64,000 nt of DNA from Pontibacter arcticus (GTDB lineage Bacteria > Bacteroidota > Bacteroidia > Cytophagales > Hymenobacteraceae). Below the pieces are notes generated by a model. That model did not search any database. It was given only the letters and a program-made list of their open reading frames with translations, and was not told the DNA's origin. This document shows positions 23,675-33,379 of this stretch, piece by piece (within the stretch, counting starts at the first letter, position 1; each line of letters opens with the position of its first letter). The position numbers and the translations under genes were made by a program. Location: NCBI RefSeq assembly GCF_003284895.1, contig NZ_QMDV01000002.1, forward strand, positions 62,001 to 126,000, in the 5' to 3' direction.

Positions 23675-25735
23675 CTACCAGATTTTGTTTCTGTCTTCTG
23701 GTTTTTTGTAAAGCTTATCTCCAGGCTTCACATCAAATGCTTTGTACCAGGCATCCATGTTTACAGGTGCACCAATAGTACGGAACTGACCCGGAGAGTG
23801 TGGATCGGTTACGATCTGCTGTGCAGCACTTTCCGGAAGAATGTTGGTTCTCCATACCTGCGCCCATGCCAGGAAGAAACGCTGATCCGGCGTAAAGCCA
23901 TCGATCTTCTCGTTAGACTGCCCTTGTTTCGTCATTTTAAAGGCTTCGTACGCAGCATTTAAACCACCTAAGTCACCGATGTTCTCCCCTAAAGTAAGTT
24001 TACCATTTACATGGATGGTATCTAAAACTGTGTAAGCGTTATACTGCTCTTCCAGTGTTTTCGCTTTTTCCTTGAAGCGGGCCAGGTCTTCCGGCGTCCA
24101 CCAGTTGCGCAGTGTACCGTCTTTGTCGTACTGGCTTCCTGAGTCATCAAAACCGTGCGAAATCTCATGGCCGATTACTGCACCGATACCACCGTAGTTC
24201 ACTGCATCATCAGCTTTGGCATCAAAGAACGGGAACTGAAGTATACCAGCCGGGAAAACGATCTCGTTCATTACCGGGCTGTAGTAAGCATTTACGGTTG
24301 GTGCCGTCATGCCCCACTTGGTTCTGTCAACGGGCTTGCCAAGCTGGCTTACCATGTCGTTGTAGCCCCAAACACCGGCGTTGCGCACGTTCTGGAAGAA
24401 AGACTTACGGCTGATCGCCAGGCCATCGTAGTTTTTCCAATTGTCAGGATACCCAACTTTCGGACGGAACGCATATAGTTTGGCAAGGGCTTTTTGTTTT
24501 GTTGCATCGCTCATCCAGTCCAGCCCTTTGATACGGATCTCATAAGCCTTTACCAGGTTCGAGATCAACTCATTCATGCGCGCTTTGGCTTCCGGCTTAA
24601 AGTGTTTCGCTACGTAAAGCTGGCCCAGTAATTCGCCTACCGTGCCGTCTGTTAAAGACGACATACGCTGCCAGCGTGGTGTTTGTACTTTCTGGCCTGT
24701 TAAAGCCTGGTTGTAAGCAAAGTTAGCATTTACGAAAGCAGAGCTCAGGTATGGCGCTGAAGACTTCAATACATTCCACTGCAAGTAGGTTTGCAGGTCC
24801 GTGATCGGCGTAGATTTTAGTAAGCCGTTCAGGGTTGTGAAGAAAGCAGGAGAGTTAACTAAAACGGTATCCTGTCCGGTTACTTTCATGTTTGCCATCA
24901 GCTTCTTCCAATCCATGTTCGGAGTGGTTTTCGTGAAGTCAGCAACGGCAAATTTGTTGTAGGTTTTGTACGGGTCGCGCATTTCTACGCGGCTCATTTG
25001 TGCTTCAGCCAGTTTTTTCTCGAAGTTGAAGATCGTTTCTGCGTTTTTGGCAGCTTTATCCTTCGGAACGCCGGTTAACGTGAAAAGCGTCGTGATGTAA
25101 GTTTTGTAGGCATCCTGAATTTTTGTGCTACGCGCATCATTTTTCAGGTAATAGTCACGGTCAGGTAGGGTAGTACCGCCCTGGCTCAGTTGCGGAATCA
25201 TTACTTCCACATTTTTGCGGTCCTGGCCTACGTAAAATCCGAAGAAAGGAGAACCGGCACCAGACGTACGAAGCAAAGCTGCCTCGGTTAATACGCCATC
25301 CAGGTTTTTAACGCTTCCAACTCTTTTCAGATCGGCTTTGATGGGCGTATAGCCGGCTTTCTCGATGGCAGCGCTGTCCATAGCAGCGGCATAAAAATCG
25401 CCTACGCGTTTTTCTACAGATCCGGCAGGCGCCTTTGTGTTTTTAGAGGCTTCGTTCAGGATGTCTTTTACTGCCTGAATGTTGAATTCGCGCAGCTGGT
25501 TAAAGCTTCCCCAACGTGTTTCTTTTGCAGGCACCGGGTTGTTTTTGATCCAGTTGCCGCTGGCGTAAGTATAAAAATCATCGCCTGGTTTTACGCTCAG
25601 GTCCATGTTGGCTTTATCGATAAACTTACCGTTAGCCGGAGCCTGTGCAAAGGTATCTGCAGAATAAAGCGCAGCTGCACCAAAAAGGGCCAGCTTCAGG
25701 TTATTCTTCCAGAAAGAAGTGTTTTTAATTGACAT
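23675..25735 (-). CDS. M13-family (neprilysin/PepO-like) zinc metallopeptidase
   Basis: A 686-residue exported peptidase. The N-terminus has a signal peptide (LALFGAAALYSADTFAQA). The body has the M13 hallmarks: NAYYSPVMNEIVFPAG, the zinc motif HEISH at 523-527 and the third-ligand motif GENIGD (E584), with the late family segment SPGQFRTIGAPVN. The length matches full two-lobed M13 enzymes, which cut small peptides in the periplasm. Nothing in its neighbours suggests a specific substrate. It is a single-gene unit with a strong terminator and convergent with the motor cluster. Confidence 0.95.
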   Translation of the reverse strand: MSIKNTSFWKNNLKLALFGAAALYSADTFAQAPANGKFIDKANMDLSVKPGDDFYTYASGNWIKNNPVPAKETRWGSFNQLREFNIQAVKDILNEASKNTKAPAGSVEKRVGDFYAAAMDSAAIEKAGYTPIKADLKRVGSVKNLDGVLTEAALLRTSGAGSPFFGFYVGQDRKNVEVMIPQLSQGGTTLPDRDYYLKNDARSTKIQDAYKTYITTLFTLTGVPKDKAAKNAETIFNFEKKLAEAQMSRVEMRDPYKTYNKFAVADFTKTTPNMDWKKLMANMKVTGQDTVLVNSPAFFTTLNGLLKSTPITDLQTYLQWNVLKSSAPYLSSAFVNANFAYNQALTGQKVQTPRWQRMSSLTDGTVGELLGQLYVAKHFKPEAKARMNELISNLVKAYEIRIKGLDWMSDATKQKALAKLYAFRPKVGYPDNWKNYDGLAISRKSFFQNVRNAGVWGYNDMVSQLGKPVDRTKWGMTAPTVNAYYSPVMNEIVFPAGILQFPFFDAKADDAVNYGGIGAVIGHEISHGFDDSGSQYDKDGTLRNWWTPEDLARFKEKAKTLEEQYNAYTVLDTIHVNGKLTLGENIGDLGGLNAAYEAFKMTKQGQSNEKIDGFTPDQRFFLAWAQVWRTNILPESAAQQIVTDPHSPGQFRTIGAPVNMDAWYKAFDVKPGDKLYKKPEDRNKIW

Positions 25736-25893
25736 AGAATTGTATGCTTGTTTTAGTTTAGGTGTAATCCGGTTACTTTGACTCGAATTTAATAAAACAG
25801 TTTAATTCAAGTATAAATAAAATTCGAAAGGATACTTAGGGAAAATATAGGGTTAAAAGAATTGTAAAGCATATAGCTGAAAGAAAGTTGCTT

Positions 25894-26610
25894 TTAAACG
25901 ATCACATCCCCATGGGTATAATGGTGATAATCTTTGACTATGGTTTGCAGAAAGGGCCATTCATCCATATCAGAAATTATGCCAGTAGTTTCTTTTACCC
26001 GGATAGCCACTTTCTCTAATAAAGTATAATTGTTATGTTGCTGAGCTTTAAAGAGCAATTTCCTGATCAGGGCTACGTCGCTGTCAGTCAGTGCACTCAC
26101 TTCAGGGAATCTGATCTGATAATCTGGTTCAAGGATAACCTGGATCCTGTCTTTAACCCGGATAACCCGCTGCTTGATGACACAAGTGCCAGCAGCCATA
26201 TCGCCGAGGCGTTGACCATGCTTCGTACTGGCAATGGTTACAATAGCTACTACACCACTCGTTAAAGCGGTATCTACCAACCTGAAGAGCCAACGTAGCA
26301 GATAATCGCCTACAGTTGGTGCCTGGCCGGATAACTTTATCACCTGTATATCCCGGGCTCTCTTGCCGATGCTCTGCCCGTTAAAAAATATTTCACAGAT
26401 CAAGTGATAAAAAACAATAGGCAGCATCAGAATCAAAAAGAACATGATGTCATCATTCGCACCGATACCCTGAAGGATAATCACTACCAGGATCATCCAT
26501 ACGAAATAGACGGCATAATCAATTAGTTGAGCCACTATTCTGTCGCCTACGCTTGCCATAGGGTATTCAACTTCAACATTTTGGGTAGTTCTTATTTTAA
26601 TCGTCTGCAT
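25894..26610 (-). CDS. RDD-family membrane protein
   Basis: A 238-residue protein with the RDD domain: the opening segment ASVGDRIVAQLIDYAVYF carries the Arg-Asp pattern, three to four membrane helices follow (about 30-150), and the second signature GQSIGKRARDIQVIKL is intact. The C-terminal 90 residues are cytosolic and not typical of the minimal domain. RDD proteins are associated with ion or solute movement. It is divergent from the SpoIIM-DUF4129-MoxR-DUF58 operon, sharing a 67-bp promoter region, a pairing frequent in Bacteroidota. Confidence 0.9.
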   Translation of the reverse strand: MQTIKIRTTQNVEVEYPMASVGDRIVAQLIDYAVYFVWMILVVIILQGIGANDDIMFFLILMLPIVFYHLICEIFFNGQSIGKRARDIQVIKLSGQAPTVGDYLLRWLFRLVDTALTSGVVAIVTIASTKHGQRLGDMAAGTCVIKQRVIRVKDRIQVILEPDYQIRFPEVSALTDSDVALIRKLLFKAQQHNNYTLLEKVAIRVKETTGIISDMDEWPFLQTIVKDYHHYTHGDVIV

Positions 26611-26646
26611 ATACCAACTTTACTTTTATTTATATTACAATGTACA

Positions 26647-26654
26647 TATATTTG
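26647..26654 (+). promoter_or_regulatory. Candidate -7 box for the SpoIIM-MoxR operon
   Basis: TATATTTG is an exact TAnnTTTG match, 24 bp before the GTG start at 26678, within the divergent promoter region. Confidence 0.45.
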
Positions 26655-26677
26655 GTAAAGATTAAAATTCTATTCCA

Positions 26678-27640
26678 GTGCGTGAGGCAGCCTTTATCAA
26701 GAAAAACAAGCTTAAGTGGAAATCTTTCGAGTCTCAGGCACCCGGTAATCCGGATGAGCTGGCCGATAGATTTATTGAACTGACAGACGACCTGGCCTAT
26801 GCGCGAACGTTTTATCCTGAGTCAGATACAACAGCTTACCTGAACAACCTCGCAGGTAAGTCGCATATGAGCATTTACAAGAACAAGAAACTGGAAAAGA
26901 ACCGATTTGTGTCTTTTTGGAAGTATGAGTTGCCCTACCTTTTCCGTGACCACCAACGACAACTGCTTTACGCGTTTCTGATTTTTATACTTGCCGTAGG
27001 TATAGGTGCGCTCTCTGCAGCCCTCGATGACACATTTGTGCGCTTGATTCTGGGTGATTCGTATGTGAACATGACGTTGGAAAACATCCGGAAAGGCGAC
27101 CCGATGGCAGTATACAAAGGAGAAGGCGAGGCGGAAATGTTTCTGTTTATTACTTACAATAATATAAAAGTATCTTTCCTGGCTTTTGTACTTGGTGTTT
27201 TCTTTTCAATTGGTACCGGCTGGATATTGTTTCAGAACGGAATTATGCTGGGAGCCTTTCAATATTTTTTTTACAAGCAGGGCGTTTTACTTCCGTCCTT
27301 ATTAACCATCTGGATACACGGCACCCTCGAAATTGCAGCCATTGTTATAGCAGGATGCGCTGGCTTAGTGATGGGTAACAAACTGCTTTTCCCTAAAACG
27401 TATTCCCGCCTGTATTCTTTTAAGCAGGGAGCCAGGCAGGGACTTAAAATCGTTATCGGGCTGGTGCCTGTGTTTGGCATGGCCGGTTTTCTGGAAGGTT
27501 TTGTAACGCGCCACACCGAAATGCCTGTGTGGCTTAGCCTGGCAATCATACTTTCATCTGCTGCTTTTATCATCTACTATTTTATACTTTACCCACGCTT
27601 ACTGCACAAACAAAATGCAACCGACAAGTCAGAAGATTAA
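26678..27640 (+). CDS. Stage II sporulation protein M (SpoIIM)-family membrane protein
   Basis: A 320-residue protein with a cytosolic N-terminus of about 95 residues (REAAFIKKNKLKWKSFE, typical of the DUF95/SpoIIM group), then about five membrane helices, including YAFLIFILAVGIGALSAAL, FVLGVFFSIGTGWILFQNG and a HGTLEIAAIVIAGCAGLVMG segment, the family's most conserved region. The start is GTG. In this species it cannot have a sporulation role; SpoIIM-like proteins commonly sit with MoxR/DUF58/DUF4129 genes in envelope-related clusters. It overlaps the next gene by 26 bp, so translation is likely coupled. Confidence 0.9.
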   Translation: MREAAFIKKNKLKWKSFESQAPGNPDELADRFIELTDDLAYARTFYPESDTTAYLNNLAGKSHMSIYKNKKLEKNRFVSFWKYELPYLFRDHQRQLLYAFLIFILAVGIGALSAALDDTFVRLILGDSYVNMTLENIRKGDPMAVYKGEGEAEMFLFITYNNIKVSFLAFVLGVFFSIGTGWILFQNGIMLGAFQYFFYKQGVLLPSLLTIWIHGTLEIAAIVIAGCAGLVMGNKLLFPKTYSRLYSFKQGARQGLKIVIGLVPVFGMAGFLEGFVTRHTEMPVWLSLAIILSSAAFIIYYFILYPRLLHKQNATDKSED

Positions 27641-28505
27641 TCTCAGGGAGGAAAGAGGTTTTGGTGAGAAACTGAATGCTACTTTCGCTTTTATCAGGGC
27701 AAATTTCAGGTCACTTCTTAAAACCTTATTTTTTTATGTTACTCCCGTTGCGCTTGTTTCAGGGTTGGTGTCCGGGTTTTACCAGGCGCGGCTTATGAAA
27801 AGAGTTGCAGGCGGGCAGGTATATGAATCTTATGGTGAATTCAATTTTTTCAACCAGGTAAATTCAGTTAATTACTATTTTTCAATCCTGTTCACCCTGA
27901 TCAGCTTCTTCTTCTTATCGCTTACGGTTTATAGTTTTATGGTAGTATACCAGGATGAGGAAGGGGAAGTAGAACCGGCAGCAGTATGGCGACATATCAA
28001 AGAAAACCTGGTAAAGGTGATTTACAGTGGGGTGGTGCTGTCTGTTTTTACCTTTCTGAGTGTTTTTATGCTTGGCTTTGGTATTTATTTCGGAGTAGTG
28101 ATCTCGATGTTCGTGCTTATTATGGTACGCGAAGAACTTGGTTTTGTAGATACCATCGAGCGAAGCTTTTACCTGATAAAAGGGCATTGGTGGGCTACCT
28201 TTGGACTTTTGTTTGTGGCAGGATTTATACAAAGTATAATAGGTTACCTGGCAGCTTTGCCAGTAGGTATCATCACATTTTTACGCGTAATGCAACTGCC
28301 CGGTGCAGAAAGCGACCTGCTGCTGGTGAGCGCTACCACCCTGGCAACGGTACTTACTATCTACATCTACTCCGTTAGTGTCATCGCCTTAGGTTTTCAG
28401 TATTTTAATTTAGTAGAGAAAAAGGATGGCATCGGCTTCATGGAACAGGCAGAGCTAATTGGTCAGCAACAACAGGGTGCAACAGCAAATGCAGGCCAGT
28501 ATTAA
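27615..28505 (+). CDS. Multi-pass membrane protein of the MoxR cluster
   Basis: A 296-residue protein with about six membrane helices (about 34-55, 90-115, 140-165, 168-185, 200-225, 235-262), resembling the general fold of glycerophosphodiesterase-type membrane domains, but I do not recognise a named family. Residues such as VREELGFVDTIERSFYLIKGHWW between helices resemble a conserved amphipathic segment in these proteins. Its overlap with the SpoIIM gene and with the DUF4129 gene places it firmly in the operon. Function unknown; probably part of a membrane complex with the neighbouring proteins. Confidence 0.8.
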   Translation: MQPTSQKINLREERGFGEKLNATFAFIRANFRSLLKTLFFYVTPVALVSGLVSGFYQARLMKRVAGGQVYESYGEFNFFNQVNSVNYYFSILFTLISFFFLSLTVYSFMVVYQDEEGEVEPAAVWRHIKENLVKVIYSGVVLSVFTFLSVFMLGFGIYFGVVISMFVLIMVREELGFVDTIERSFYLIKGHWWATFGLLFVAGFIQSIIGYLAALPVGIITFLRVMQLPGAESDLLLVSATTLATVLTIYIYSVSVIALGFQYFNLVEKKDGIGFMEQAELIGQQQQGATANAGQY

Positions 28506-29226
28506 AACTGTTTTAAGTTTATTTCTCTGTTTTAGCCTGTTTTTCGGGAATGGGAGGCCAAGCTATGCCCGGCAACAGGATAGTGCGGCAGCTGCAACTG
28601 CACCCATTAAGTTAAGAATGCCCGACCAGAAAAAGCTGGAAGCCCTGAAGAACGACAGTGATTTTAATTATTTCGAAGAAGTTAAAACGGATAATACGAG
28701 GTGGCAGGGCTTTTTGTACAAAGTAAAACAATGGCTTAAAGATTTCTTTTATCAGCGCCAGGCAAGCGGCTTCTGGGAGTTTCTGATGTATGTTGCACTG
28801 GTAGGTGTGATCGGCTTTGTAATCATTAAAATGCTGAAAATGGACATGCGTATGCTGTTTGGAAAAAAATCCAGCTCAGTAGAAATTCCTTATGATATAG
28901 TAGAAGAAAACATACACGAACTGGACCTGGAAAGCCTGCTTGAAAATGCCATAACACAACACGAATACCGCAAAGCTACACGTCTGCTTTACCTGCAAAG
29001 CCTGAAAAAACTAACAGAAGCAGAACTCATAAACTGGAAGCCTGGCAAAACAAACAGAAGTTATATTTCGGAAGTGAAGCAACCGGTAGTGAGACATGAG
29101 TTTGAGCAGCTTACCAACATGTTTGAATATGTTTGGTATGGTGGCGCAACACTGGGCGATTCACTTTTTGCAGAGGCCCATAAGAAGTTTGGGCAATTCC
29201 ATATCCTTTTAAAAGAACATAAATGA
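28489..29226 (+). CDS. DUF4129-domain membrane protein
   Basis: A signal peptide (ASIKTVLSLFLCFSLFFGNG), a periplasmic stretch, one central membrane helix (about residues 95-115, FLMYVALVGVIGFVIIKML) and a C-terminal DUF4129 domain (about 145-245) with HEYRKATRLLYLQSLKKL and the ending TNMFEYVWYGG. DUF4129 proteins are regularly encoded next to MoxR and DUF58 proteins and are thought to assist envelope assembly or protease-like complexes. An upstream TTG (28459) would extend the frame by ten residues, but ATG 28489 gives a clean signal peptide. Overlaps the previous gene by 17 bp and the next by 4 bp. Confidence 0.88.
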   Translation: MQASIKTVLSLFLCFSLFFGNGRPSYARQQDSAAAATAPIKLRMPDQKKLEALKNDSDFNYFEEVKTDNTRWQGFLYKVKQWLKDFFYQRQASGFWEFLMYVALVGVIGFVIIKMLKMDMRMLFGKKSSSVEIPYDIVEENIHELDLESLLENAITQHEYRKATRLLYLQSLKKLTEAELINWKPGKTNRSYISEVKQPVVRHEFEQLTNMFEYVWYGGATLGDSLFAEAHKKFGQFHILLKEHK

Positions 29227-30413
29227 AAGGGTACCGCCGTTATATAACCTTAGTAGTACTGCTTTTTGGAGGACTTATTCTGCTTGATTATTTTCGGCCG
29301 AAGCCAGTTGACTGGACCAGGACCTTTTCGAGCAAAGACAAAATACCCTATGGAACTTATGCTCTTTTAGAGCTATTGCCGGGCATTTTTGAAAATGCTC
29401 CTATTCAGGCGGTGCAACAGCCCATCTTTAACCAGCTGCAGGACAGTACGCTGCAGGGAAATTACATTTTCATAAACCAGACTTTTAACGCAGATAGCCT
29501 GGACACAGACCGGTTACTTGATTTCGTTAAAAGGGGTAATTATGTGTTTATCGCAGCCGAAAGTTTTTCAGATAACTTTACAGACACACTTCGTTTTCAG
29601 ACTAAGTTACTCAATACCACAGATCCTGACTCTACTGGCCTATATTTTAAGAACCCGGCACTGCAGGGCGTTTACAGGTATCCACCCAATAACAATACAA
29701 TCTACCTGCTAGCGGGCGATAGTCTAAAATATACTCGTTTAGGGGGCAACAAAGCCGGGAAAATGAATTTCATGGAGCTGCCTTTTGGCCGCGGTTCCTT
29801 TTTTATAAGCACCGTGCCACTATCCTTCTCGAACTATGCCCTCCTAACTATAGATCAAAGTGAATATGCAGCAAGCGCGCTGTCGCATTTACCGGTAGCG
29901 CCCGTTTTATGGGACCAGTATCAGAGCCAGGGTATGTCCGGAGGAAATACCTCTGTATTCAGCGTCTTGCTCAGCCACGAAGCATTAAGCTGGGCGTATT
30001 ATGTGGCTTTGTTGACAGTTATACTTTTCCTGCTGTTCAAGAGCAAGCGTACGCAACGCATTATTCCGATCATTGAGCCTCCCCGTAACACAACCCTGGA
30101 ATTTGTAAATGTAATCGGCAATCTATACTATAACAACGGGAACCATAAAGATATAGCAGAAAAAAAGATCACTTATTTTCTGGAACACCTCCGCTTACAT
30201 TATCATGTTGCTACAAGCGAGCCAGAAGAAGAAATGCGCGGGCGGGTAGTAACCAAATCCGGTGCAGCGGAAGAACTGGTAACACGCATCTTTAATTTAA
30301 TTGAAAGCATCAGGCGCAGTGATAGTTTAGGCGAACAAACGCTCCTGATGCTGAACACTTACCTGGAAGACTTTTACGAACAAACATTAAGCAAGCCTGA
30401 AGGCTCTAAATAA
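29223..30413 (+). CDS. DUF4350-domain membrane protein
   Basis: A 396-residue protein with a membrane helix at the N-terminus (ITLVVLLFGGLILLDYF), a periplasmic domain starting with the DUF4350 segment SSKDKIPYGTYALLELLPG, a second membrane helix near residue 265 (AYYVALLTVILFLLFK) and a cytosolic tail of about 120 residues. DUF4350 shows a glutamine amidotransferase-like fold without obvious catalysis. It is standard in MoxR-DUF58-DUF4129 clusters. ATGA overlap with the gene before and a 3-bp gap to the MoxR gene indicate co-translation. Confidence 0.88.
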   Translation: MKGYRRYITLVVLLFGGLILLDYFRPKPVDWTRTFSSKDKIPYGTYALLELLPGIFENAPIQAVQQPIFNQLQDSTLQGNYIFINQTFNADSLDTDRLLDFVKRGNYVFIAAESFSDNFTDTLRFQTKLLNTTDPDSTGLYFKNPALQGVYRYPPNNNTIYLLAGDSLKYTRLGGNKAGKMNFMELPFGRGSFFISTVPLSFSNYALLTIDQSEYAASALSHLPVAPVLWDQYQSQGMSGGNTSVFSVLLSHEALSWAYYVALLTVILFLLFKSKRTQRIIPIIEPPRNTTLEFVNVIGNLYYNNGNHKDIAEKKITYFLEHLRLHYHVATSEPEEEMRGRVVTKSGAAEELVTRIFNLIESIRRSDSLGEQTLLMLNTYLEDFYEQTLSKPEGSK

Positions 30414-30416
30414 CAT

Positions 30417-31409
30417 ATGGAAAATGAAGCACTAACTTTAGTACAGGAAAATAAAACCGACTACAGCGTCTTACAAAATGCCATGCAGGCTATCAAACAA
30501 GAGTTACGGCAGGTAGTAGTAGGGCAGGATAACTTAATAGAGCTTTTACTGGTAGCCTTGCTTGCAGACGGGCATGTACTGCTCGAAGGGGTGCCCGGCG
30601 TAGCTAAAACGCTTACAGCCAAATTACTGGCGCGCACCGTGCAGGTAGATTTTAACCGGATTCAGTTTACACCGGATCTGATGCCTTCTGATGTACTCGG
30701 TACTTCTGTTTTTCATCCGGTAACCGGCACATTCGACTATAAAAAGGGACCTGTTTTCGCTAACATTGTTCTGATTGATGAGATTAACCGCGCTCCAGCC
30801 AAAACCCAGGCTTCGCTTTTCGAAGTAATGGAGGAACAGCACATCACCCACGATGGTGTACGTTATACCTTAGATGCTCCGTTTATTGTGCTGGCAACCC
30901 AAAACCCAATAGAACAGGAAGGTACTTACAGGTTGCCGGAAGCACAGCTGGACAGGTTCATGTTTAAAGTTCTGGTTGCCTATCCTAGCCTGGCCGAGGA
31001 AGTGTTTATACTGGAGCTCCAACATAAAGGAGCCAACTTAAAAAAAGACCTGGAATGTGTAAAACCTGTACTTACTGCTGCTGAATTAATTGACTTGCGA
31101 CAAGCCGTGCAAGCTGTACATCTTGATAAAAAACTACTGGAGTACATAGCACAATTGGTAGGCGAGACCAGAATCAGTAAATCGTTGTACCTGGGCGCTT
31201 CCCCGCGAGCTTCTATTGCTTTGCTTAACAGCGCGAAAGCACTAGCTGCTATCCGCGGCCGCGGTTTTGTTACGCCGGAAGATATACAGGAGCTTGCGCC
31301 AGTTGTACTTCGACACCGCGTTATGCTTACTCCTGAGCGCGAAATGGAAGGGAGTACACCGGATGAGGTCATCAAAATGATCATTCAGAAAATAGAAGTA
31401 CCTCGCTAG
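30417..31409 (+). CDS. MoxR-family AAA+ ATPase
   Basis: A 330-residue AAA+ protein of the MoxR group. Walker A is GVPGVAKT at 58-65, Walker B and following loop are VLIDEINRAPAKTQASLFEV, and sensor motifs include ATQNPIEQEGTYRLPEAQLD, a MoxR hallmark. The C-terminal lid domain follows (about 235-330). MoxR ATPases act as chaperones that mature or remodel partner proteins, commonly with vWA or DUF58 partners; the DUF58 gene follows with a one-base stop-start overlap (TAGTG). Confidence 0.96.
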   Translation: MENEALTLVQENKTDYSVLQNAMQAIKQELRQVVVGQDNLIELLLVALLADGHVLLEGVPGVAKTLTAKLLARTVQVDFNRIQFTPDLMPSDVLGTSVFHPVTGTFDYKKGPVFANIVLIDEINRAPAKTQASLFEVMEEQHITHDGVRYTLDAPFIVLATQNPIEQEGTYRLPEAQLDRFMFKVLVAYPSLAEEVFILELQHKGANLKKDLECVKPVLTAAELIDLRQAVQAVHLDKKLLEYIAQLVGETRISKSLYLGASPRASIALLNSAKALAAIRGRGFVTPEDIQELAPVVLRHRVMLTPEREMEGSTPDEVIKMIIQKIEVPR

Positions 31410-32740
31410 TGCAGTTTTTACGCAGTTTATACTTTACAAACCGGTTATACCTGAGCCTTTCGGGTATCGTGTTTCTTTTTGTGCTTGCTTTTTTCGTTCC
31501 TGTACTTTATGTAATTGCTAAAGTAGTTGCGGGCTTACTGTTATTGTTTTCCCTGCTGGATGTGTTCCTCCTTTACCGGACGCGTGAGGGAATGTTTGCC
31601 AGCCGTAGCATGCAGGAAAAACTATCGAACGGAAGCGACAATGAGATTTACCTGTACCTCGAAAATAAGTATACTTTTGCTGTGCATGCCGAAATAATTG
31701 ACGAACTGCCGTTTCAGTTTCAGAAACGCGATAACCTGTTTGAGGCGCATATTCCCAAGAACCGTACACATGTGCTGCAGTATACTATCAGGCCTACGAA
31801 GCGGGGCAGCTATAACTTCGGGGCCATTAATGTTTTTGCAATAGGCATGCTACAACTTGTAAAACGGCGCTACCGCTTTGCCCAGGATCAGGAAGCCAGC
31901 GTGTACCCATCGTTTATACAAATGAGACAATATGAGCTGATGGCTCTGTCAAACAGGCTGCAGGAGCGCGGCATTAAACGGGTAAGGCGCATTGGGCAGA
32001 GTACAGAGTTTGAGCAGATACGGTCTTATGTAGCCGGAGATGATCAGCGCTCCATCAACTGGAAGGCATCCGCACGCAGGTCAGAATTGATGGTAAACAG
32101 TTTCCAGGATGAAAAATCGCAACAGGTATATTGCCTCATCGACAAAGGCCGTGTGATGCAATTGCCATTTGCTGGTCTCAGTCTGCTGGATTATGCCATT
32201 AACGCGGCCCTGGTTATTGCTAACATTGCACTCAAAAAGCAGGATAAGGCCGGCGTTATCACATTTTCCAATAACATCAGCAACATACTTCCGGCCCAAC
32301 GGAATGCCGGACAATTGCGGCACATTTTGGAGCTGCTTTATAACCAGAAAACCATGTACCAGGAAACAGATTATGAACGCCTGTACGTAACTGTCCGCCG
32401 AAAAATTACGCAACGTAGCCTCTTACTGTTATTTACAAACTTTGAAACACTGAATGGTTGCCAGCGCCAGTTGCCGTACCTGCGTGCGCTTGCAAAGCAT
32501 CATTTGTTAGTGGTTGTGTTTTTTGAAAATACCGAACTGCAGACTTTACTGTATAAGCCAGCCGCTACAACAGAAGCTGTTTACACTAAAACCATTGCCC
32601 AGCAGTTTGATTACAACAAACGCCAGATTGTAAAGGAACTCCAGCAACACGGAATCCATACTATCCTGACAGCACCTGAACAGCTGACCGTAAATACCAT
32701 CAACAAATACCTGGAACTGAAAGCCAGAGGTCTGATCTAA
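31409..32740 (+). CDS. DUF58-domain protein (vWA-like MoxR partner)
   Basis: A 443-residue protein with two N-terminal membrane helices (about 15-45), a middle beta-rich domain and the DUF58 core with the signature IRSYVAGDDQRSINWKASAR (about 208-227). A vWA-like fold follows, with YCLIDKGR and the late LLLLFTNFE. The usual MIDAS DxSxS is degenerate (DKGRV). It begins with GTG overlapping the moxR stop. DUF58 proteins are the probable clients or adaptors of MoxR ATPases. Last gene of the operon. Confidence 0.92.
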   Translation: MQFLRSLYFTNRLYLSLSGIVFLFVLAFFVPVLYVIAKVVAGLLLLFSLLDVFLLYRTREGMFASRSMQEKLSNGSDNEIYLYLENKYTFAVHAEIIDELPFQFQKRDNLFEAHIPKNRTHVLQYTIRPTKRGSYNFGAINVFAIGMLQLVKRRYRFAQDQEASVYPSFIQMRQYELMALSNRLQERGIKRVRRIGQSTEFEQIRSYVAGDDQRSINWKASARRSELMVNSFQDEKSQQVYCLIDKGRVMQLPFAGLSLLDYAINAALVIANIALKKQDKAGVITFSNNISNILPAQRNAGQLRHILELLYNQKTMYQETDYERLYVTVRRKITQRSLLLLFTNFETLNGCQRQLPYLRALAKHHLLVVVFFENTELQTLLYKPAATTEAVYTKTIAQQFDYNKRQIVKELQQHGIHTILTAPEQLTVNTINKYLELKARGLI

Positions 32741-32827
32741 AACAAGCACATCAAAAGTAACTGTTACGCATTTATACCGATATAGGACATGAGATTAGAT
32801 GCAAGCGTTACTCTTTTACTGCTGATG

Positions 32828-33373
32828 TTAAAGTTTGCCAGCCAGCTCCATAAGCTTATTGACAGTGGCCCAGTTGCGGGTGGTGGCCTTCAGCTTTAGT
32901 TTGTTCTCGAAAAAATTGTTGCTCATTTTGGCTTTGCCATAATTTGCCGGCGAATAAAAGTATAGCGTTGTACCAACCAGGCGGTATTCTTCCGGATCGT
33001 AAGCTGAGGCGTTAATCTTTACCAGGTTCTCAGGTGCGGGTACCTCAGATAGAAACGTAACATATTGCCTGCTCAATTCCTTTTCAGGTTCGTGCAGGAA
33101 CGGATTGGCGTTTATAGCTTCTTTAAGTTCAGGGGGCGTTCTGAGCAACGTAACTACTTTAAAATTATACTTTGCCAGGATCATCTTTTCGATCTCAGCC
33201 TGAAGTATAGCTGCATTTTTTTCTTCGGATTGAAAGAGCACGTTCCCGCTTTGGATGTAAGTCTGTACGTTGGTAAAGCCCAATTCCTCGAAATGTTTTT
33301 TCAGATCAGACATCAGGATTTTCTTCTGGCCGCTCACATTGATGCCTCGTAGCAAGGCGATAAAAGTCTGCAT
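32828..33373 (-). CDS. DUF1697 protein
   Basis: A 181-residue cytosolic protein starting TFIALLRGINVSGQKKILMS, the DUF1697 hallmark, followed by FTNVQTYIQSGNVLFQS and the later NNFFENKLKLKATTRNW. Full-length match to the family, whose role is unknown although structures show two ferredoxin-like subdomains. It begins 6 bp before the HrpB stop in the same direction, so it is probably co-transcribed with hrpB as the downstream gene. Confidence 0.93.
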   Translation of the reverse strand: MQTFIALLRGINVSGQKKILMSDLKKHFEELGFTNVQTYIQSGNVLFQSEEKNAAILQAEIEKMILAKYNFKVVTLLRTPPELKEAINANPFLHEPEKELSRQYVTFLSEVPAPENLVKINASAYDPEEYRLVGTTLYFYSPANYGKAKMSNNFFENKLKLKATTRNWATVNKLMELAGKL

Positions 33374-33379
33374 GTTCTG

